From contig CAMDQL010000026.1 in NCBI GenBank assembly GCA_945905915.1, positions 1 through 20,779 of the forward strand: DNA of 20,779 bases, read 5' to 3'. A model generated the notes under the pieces. That model made no database searches, was not told the DNA's origin, and was given only the letters and a program-made list of their open reading frames with translations. Numbering within the stretch: the stretch's first letter is position 1; every line of letters starts with the position of its first letter. Below are positions 17,287 to 20,779 of this stretch, in pieces. Source of the DNA: Flavobacterium psychrophilum (lineage in GTDB: Bacteria; Bacteroidota; Bacteroidia; Flavobacteriales; Flavobacteriaceae). Position numbers and translations under genes: made by a program.

Positions 17287-18555
17287 ATGAAATTTAATAA
17301 ATTCAAAACAGTAATATTTATAGGGTTTTTAGCCATTGTAGGGGTGATTATCATGCAATTGTTTTTACTCAACCAGGCGTATATTTTTGAAAAAAGAGAT
17401 ACGGAGGATAAAATTCATTTTGCCTTACAAGATGTAGTGGAAAAAATTTATCAGGATAATAATTCTGAAATGCCTGTTGGAAATCTAATTAAAAAAGTAA
17501 GTTCCAATTATTTTATAGTAAACGTTAATGATGTTTTTGAGAATAGAATTTTAGAACATTATTTAAAAACTGAATTTGATAAAGTTAAATTAGAATTGGA
17601 TTTTGAATATGCCATTTATGACTGTAGTTCAGAATCAATGGTTTATGGAAATTACATTTCTATAGACGGTAAACCATCAAAAATGTGTGCCGATTGTTTT
17701 TCCAAAAACACCGATTTAACTTACTATTTTGCCATTCGTTTTCCTAACTTAAAACAAAGTTATTTTACAAGTCTTAGTCAGTATTGGGTGTTTACAGGGG
17801 TTTTGTTTTTAGTACTTATTATATACGTTTATTCGGTATTCTTAATGCTTCAGCAAAAACGCTATACCGAATTACAAAACGATTTTATTAATAATATGAC
17901 GCATGAATTTAAAACGCCTTTAGCCTCAATATTAATTGCTTCTAATTATGCAAATTCGCAAAACGAAATAAAAGAGAATCCTAAATTATTTAAATACATT
18001 CAAATTATTATCAATCAAAGTAATAAACTAAATCAGCACATTGAAAAAATTCTGTATGTCGCTAAAACTGATAGTAACCAAATTGTTTTGGAAAAAACAA
18101 AAGTTGATATTACAACTGTTTTAGAATTAGTCAAAGAGAATATTCAGTTAAAACACCAAAAAGAAATTCAAGTTACACTTTTTATTGATAAAAAATATCA
18201 CATTCATGCAGATGAGTTTCATTTTTATAATTTAATTTATAATGTGATTGATAATGCGGTTAAATATTCTGAAAACGAACCAAAAATTCAGATAAAAGGC
18301 TACGAATCTTCAAAAGGACTTACCTTAGAATTTACAGATCACGGCATGGGTATTCCCGAAAAAGATTTGCCTTTTGTGTTTGATAAATTTTATCGAGTTG
18401 CTCGTCAAGATAACAAAGATATTGAAGGATTTGGAATAGGCTTATCCTATGTAAAACGGGTTTGTGAATGGCATAAATGGCACGTGTCTGTAAAGAACAA
18501 TGAAGAAGGCGGAATAACGGTTTCAATACAAATAAACAAAAACGACTATGAGTAA
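17287..18555 (+). CDS. Membrane sensor histidine kinase
   Basis: A 422-residue kinase. Two membrane segments (about 9-28 and 166-188) enclose a 135-residue periplasmic sensor of no recognised family, which holds three cysteines (C113, C134, C137). The cytoplasmic part starts with the dimerisation/phosphoacceptor helix NNMTHEFKTPLASI (His206). An HATPase domain follows with N-box YNVIDNAVKYS (Asn319, Asn323), G1 DHGMGIP (351-357) and G2 GFGIGLSY (381-388). No HAMP domain is obvious; the second membrane helix leads almost directly into the H-box helix. The start overlaps no other gene, and the 3' end overlaps the response regulator by 8 bases, so the pair is co-translated. The signal sensed is not predictable from the sequence. 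Confidence 0.93.
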   Translation: MKFNKFKTVIFIGFLAIVGVIIMQLFLLNQAYIFEKRDTEDKIHFALQDVVEKIYQDNNSEMPVGNLIKKVSSNYFIVNVNDVFENRILEHYLKTEFDKVKLELDFEYAIYDCSSESMVYGNYISIDGKPSKMCADCFSKNTDLTYYFAIRFPNLKQSYFTSLSQYWVFTGVLFLVLIIYVYSVFLMLQQKRYTELQNDFINNMTHEFKTPLASILIASNYANSQNEIKENPKLFKYIQIIINQSNKLNQHIEKILYVAKTDSNQIVLEKTKVDITTVLELVKENIQLKHQKEIQVTLFIDKKYHIHADEFHFYNLIYNVIDNAVKYSENEPKIQIKGYESSKGLTLEFTDHGMGIPEKDLPFVFDKFYRVARQDNKDIEGFGIGLSYVKRVCEWHKWHVSVKNNEEGGITVSIQINKNDYE

Positions 18556-19234
18556 AAAACGCATTTTATATGTTGAAGACGACGAAACGTTAGCGTTTTT
18601 AACAACCGATAATTTAGAACAACATTTTGAGGTAGTTCATTGTAATAATGGCAAAGCTGCCTTTGAATTATTTTGTTCTGGATCTTTTGATTTATGTGTT
18701 TTAGACATAATGTTGCCTGATATGGATGGCTTTGAAATAGCAACCGAAATTAGAAAGCGCAATCAAGAAATTCCGATTATTTTTCTATCGGCAAAAACCA
18801 TGAAAGAGGATCGAATTAAAGGGTTGAAATTGGGCGCTGATGATTATTTAATAAAACCTTATTCTATCGAAGAACTCATTTTAAAAATTGAAATTTTCTT
18901 GCATCGAAGCCAAAAATCAGCAGATAAACCAGCTTTAAAAAATTATACTTTTGGAAGTTTTCTCTTTGAGCCTGAAAATTATTTATTGAAAAATGACGCT
19001 CAAAAAATAACATTAACCGAACGCGAAGCATCGTTACTTAAGTTGTTTTTAGACAACCCGAACACGGTATTGAAACGAGAAAAAATCTTAATGGCATTAT
19101 GGGGAAGTGATGATTATTTTTTAGGAAGAAGTTTAGATGTTTTTATTTCGAGACTTCGTAAAATTATAAAACAAGATACACACGTTCGAATTGAAAACAT
19201 TCCGCGCGTGGGCTTTAAATTAGTAGTAGAATAA
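18548..19234 (+). CDS. OmpR/PhoB-type response regulator
   Basis: A 228-residue regulator, cognate partner of the upstream kinase. The receiver domain (about 4-117) has the acidic pair YVEDDE (10-12), phosphoacceptor Asp53 (VLDIMLPDMDG), Ser81 (FLSAKT) and Lys103 (LIKPYS). The C-terminal winged helix (about 130-226) shows LTEREASLLKLFLDNPNTVL, LWGSDDYFLGRSLDVFISRL and a final wing ENIPRVGFKL, as in OmpR/PhoB. It should bind DNA direct repeats upstream of its targets when phosphorylated. The ATG overlaps the end of the kinase gene. The gene ends six bases from the stop codon of the converging cytochrome gene with no terminator hairpin between them. Confidence 0.95.
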   Translation: MSKKRILYVEDDETLAFLTTDNLEQHFEVVHCNNGKAAFELFCSGSFDLCVLDIMLPDMDGFEIATEIRKRNQEIPIIFLSAKTMKEDRIKGLKLGADDYLIKPYSIEELILKIEIFLHRSQKSADKPALKNYTFGSFLFEPENYLLKNDAQKITLTEREASLLKLFLDNPNTVLKREKILMALWGSDDYFLGRSLDVFISRLRKIIKQDTHVRIENIPRVGFKLVVE

Positions 19235-19240
19235 CGTTAT

Positions 19241-19642
19241 TTATTCAAAACTCATCATATAAATTTCTAATGCTTTTCGTTCTTCGTCAGACATTGCTTT
19301 TGTAATTACAAAATTAGCTTTCATAATTTCATACTGAGAAGGATCAACAAGCGGTTCGCCTTTATCATTAATAAAATCGGCAATACTTGCGCCTTTTTCT
19401 TTATATATTTTTGCGATGTCATTTATTGATGGTCCAACTGTTTTTATATCAGCTTGATGACAAGTGGCACACATCCCTTTTCCTTCAAATAATTCTTTTC
19501 CTAATTCTTTAGGTGTTTGATTAACCGAAGTTTCTGCTTGATTAATAGGGTTTCCCATAGCATCGGTCTCTTTTTTTTCGCCACAGCTAATGATACTTAT
19601 ACCTATTGATAACGTAAGAAGTAATTTGAAATACACTTTCAT
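19241..19642 (-). CDS. Small c-type cytochrome lipoprotein
   Basis: A 133-residue protein. A lipoprotein signal ends in IISC with lipidated Cys20. A charged linker leads to a class I cytochrome c domain with one heme site CATCHQ (Cys58, Cys61, His62). Met107 (EIMKANF) is the best visible candidate for the sixth heme ligand; Met118 and Met129/130 are alternatives. It is probably attached to a periplasm-facing membrane and carries electrons in respiration or detoxification. The gene starts eight bases from the hemB stop, so hemB and this gene form a transcript: a heme-biosynthesis enzyme followed by a heme protein. Confidence 0.88.
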   Translation of the reverse strand: MKVYFKLLLTLSIGISIISCGEKKETDAMGNPINQAETSVNQTPKELGKELFEGKGMCATCHQADIKTVGPSINDIAKIYKEKGASIADFINDKGEPLVDPSQYEIMKANFVITKAMSDEERKALEIYMMSFE

Positions 19643-19649
19643 AATTTAT

Positions 19650-20663
19650 CTATTTATTGTTTAGTAAAATCGCTGCTTCTTTGGCAAAATAAGTTGAAAT
19701 TAAACTGGCTCCGGCGCGTTTGATGCACATCAATTGTTCCATCATAATTTTGTCGTGGTCGAGCCAACCTCTTTCAGCTGCAGCTTTTATCATCGCATAT
19801 TCTCCAGAAACGTGAAAAACCGTTACAGGAACATTCACCGCATTTTTTACTTCACGAACAATATCTAAATAGGCAATTCCAGGTTTTACCATCACCATAT
19901 CAGCACCTTCTTCTACATCCCAAAGCGCTTCTTTAACAGCTTCGATGCGATTCGCATAATCCATTTGATAGGTTTTTTTGTCTTTTGGTACTTCGATAGG
20001 CTCAGTATCCAAAGTAGTGTCTTTTGGAGCAGAATCTAACGCATCTCTAAATGGACCATAAAATGCCGAAGCGTACTTCGCCGAATAACTCATAATACCT
20101 ACATTTTGGAACCCTGCAGCATCTAAACCTTGACGCAAACGCAATACTCGTCCGTCCATCATATCGCTTGGTGCAACAAAATCGGCACCTGCTTGCGCGT
20201 GCGAAACGGCCATTTTTACCAAAGCATCGTTGGTAGCATCATTCGCTACGTCACCATTTTCTATAATTCCGTCGTGTCCATAAATAGAATACGGGTCCAA
20301 AGCCACATCAGGCATCACAATCATTTCAGGACAAGCCGCTTTAATAGAACGAATAGCTTGTTGCATCAATCCGTTTGGGTTCCACGCTTCTTTACCGGTG
20401 TTGTCTTTTAAATCTTCGCTAACCTTCACATAGATATTCACAGCACGTATTCCTAAAGCGAATAACTCTTGGACTTCTTTCACTGTTAAATCTATCGAAC
20501 GACGAAAAATTCCTGGCATCGATGGAATTTCGACTTGGATATTTTCTCCTTCTGCAATAAACATCGGAAACATAAAATCACTAGGACTTAATGTGGTTTC
20601 GCGAACTAAACTTCTTATGGATTCGTTTATTCTTAAACGACGTCCTCTTTGTAATGGAAACAT
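19650..20663 (-). CDS. hemB: Porphobilinogen synthase (delta-aminolevulinic acid dehydratase)
   Basis: A 337-residue enzyme that condenses two 5-aminolevulinate molecules into porphobilinogen in heme synthesis. The two active-site lysines are present: Lys196 (SYSAKYASAFYGPFRDA) and Schiff-base Lys260 (MVMVKPGIAYLD). The metal loop reads DVALDPYSIYGHDG (119-132). The cysteines that bind catalytic zinc in mammalian and yeast enzymes are replaced, which indicates the magnesium-dependent class. Between FRDA and TYQMD there is an acidic stretch (about 212-230, KDTTLDTEPIEVPKDKK) longer than in most homologues. The start MFPLQRGRRLR is typical. The upstream four-helix-bundle gene ends 27 bases before the ATG. 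Confidence 0.95.
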   Translation of the reverse strand: MFPLQRGRRLRINESIRSLVRETTLSPSDFMFPMFIAEGENIQVEIPSMPGIFRRSIDLTVKEVQELFALGIRAVNIYVKVSEDLKDNTGKEAWNPNGLMQQAIRSIKAACPEMIVMPDVALDPYSIYGHDGIIENGDVANDATNDALVKMAVSHAQAGADFVAPSDMMDGRVLRLRQGLDAAGFQNVGIMSYSAKYASAFYGPFRDALDSAPKDTTLDTEPIEVPKDKKTYQMDYANRIEAVKEALWDVEEGADMVMVKPGIAYLDIVREVKNAVNVPVTVFHVSGEYAMIKAAAERGWLDHDKIMMEQLMCIKRAGASLISTYFAKEAAILLNNK

Positions 20664-20668
20664 ATCTT

Positions 20669-20707
20669 TTAGCTTTATAGCAATCAGCTGTTAGCTGTTA
20701 GCTTTAT
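20669..20707. repeat. TTAGCT-based short repeats before hemB
   Basis: TTAGCTTTAT is directly repeated at 20669-20678 and 20698-20707, and TTAGCTG lies at 20691-20697, giving a 7-base tandem TTAGCTG/TTAGCTT. A CAGCTG palindrome lies at 20685-20690. The repeat spans the end of the four-helix-bundle coding sequence and the leader of hemB. Confidence 0.65.
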
Positions 20708-20779
20708 TTAACTTTGTTATTAATCCGTTTAACATTTTTTTTATTTCTTCAACTTGAAAAAGAAGTTTTTGACCATTTT
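20691..20779 (-). CDS. C-terminal end of a second four-helix-bundle (S23/IVP-like) protein, truncated by window edge
   Basis: Reading the minus strand from the edge, an open frame gives 28 residues ending at TAA (20693-20691). It includes GQKLLFQVEEIKKMLNGLI, then a Lys/Asn tail ending NKANS. This amphipathic ending, with (E)IxKMLNGLI, is typical of the last helix of four-helix-bundle proteins related to 23S rRNA intervening-sequence proteins. The signature helices lie outside the window, so the call rests on the tail alone. The last three codons and stop are built from the AGCTAAC repeat that continues toward hemB. It is co-directional with hemB and ends 27 bases before its start. Confidence 0.6.
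   Translation of the reverse strand, partial: NGQKLLFQVEEIKKMLNGLITKLNKANS

Noticed and set aside
19230..19241. Perfect palindrome AATAACGTTATT at the convergent response regulator/cytochrome junction as a terminator or operator
   Set aside because: It is short, AT-rich and made of the two stop-codon regions; there is no T-run or adjacent stem.

Overview
The window looks like a chromosomal segment from a Flavobacteriaceae bacterium, most likely Flavobacterium or a close relative. The base composition is AT-rich. The gliding-motility lipoprotein GldH is present, a secreted protease ends in a type IX secretion (T9SS) sorting domain, and several genes are preceded by TAnnTTTG-like promoter elements of the Bacteroidetes type. 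Nearly all genes are housekeeping or cell-envelope genes; there is no rRNA, tRNA, CRISPR array, transposase or prophage. No gene-free stretch exceeds 300 bases. The longest, 16395-16639, holds one terminator and one doubtful 24-codon ORF.

Layout. 1-957 (+): 3' part of trhO, a tRNA U34 hydroxylase with an extra C-terminal beta-barrel resembling the U32/TrhP tail. 1145-8135 (+): one long co-directional run of ricT, gldH, a class A penicillin-binding protein, scoA, a small four-helix-bundle gene, scoB and rlmI, closed at 8171-8206 by a strong bidirectional terminator. 8245-11363 (-): a SpmA-SpmB fusion membrane protein followed by class I fumarase. 11488-14451 (+): a 987-residue T9SS-secreted subtilisin-like protease. 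14495-16394 (-): a beta-lactamase-fold serine hydrolase and a PolB-type 3'-5' exonuclease. 16640-17140 (-): a DUF1573 protein. 17287-19234 (+): a histidine kinase/response regulator pair with overlapping genes. 19241-20663 (-): hemB followed by a cytochrome c lipoprotein. 20691-20779 (-): the tail end of a second four-helix-bundle gene, just upstream of hemB.

How the genes fit together. GldH, needed for the gliding/T9SS machinery, is linked to the secreted protease only by pathway, since that protease depends on T9SS for export. ScoA/ScoB (ketone-body or acetoacetate activation) and fumarase belong to central carbon metabolism. HemB supplies heme, and its downstream neighbour encodes a heme protein.

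Most interesting signal: S23/IVP-like four-helix-bundle genes sit in small repeat-bounded cassettes wedged between housekeeping genes. One separates the two subunits of a single CoA-transferase (5796-6213). A gene-less element with the same end sequences lies between scoB and rlmI (6887-6967). A second four-helix gene with a different repeat lies immediately before hemB. All three abut the start codon of the downstream gene. This pattern suggests an autonomous/non-autonomous pair of small mobile or repetitive elements without a recognisable transposase.
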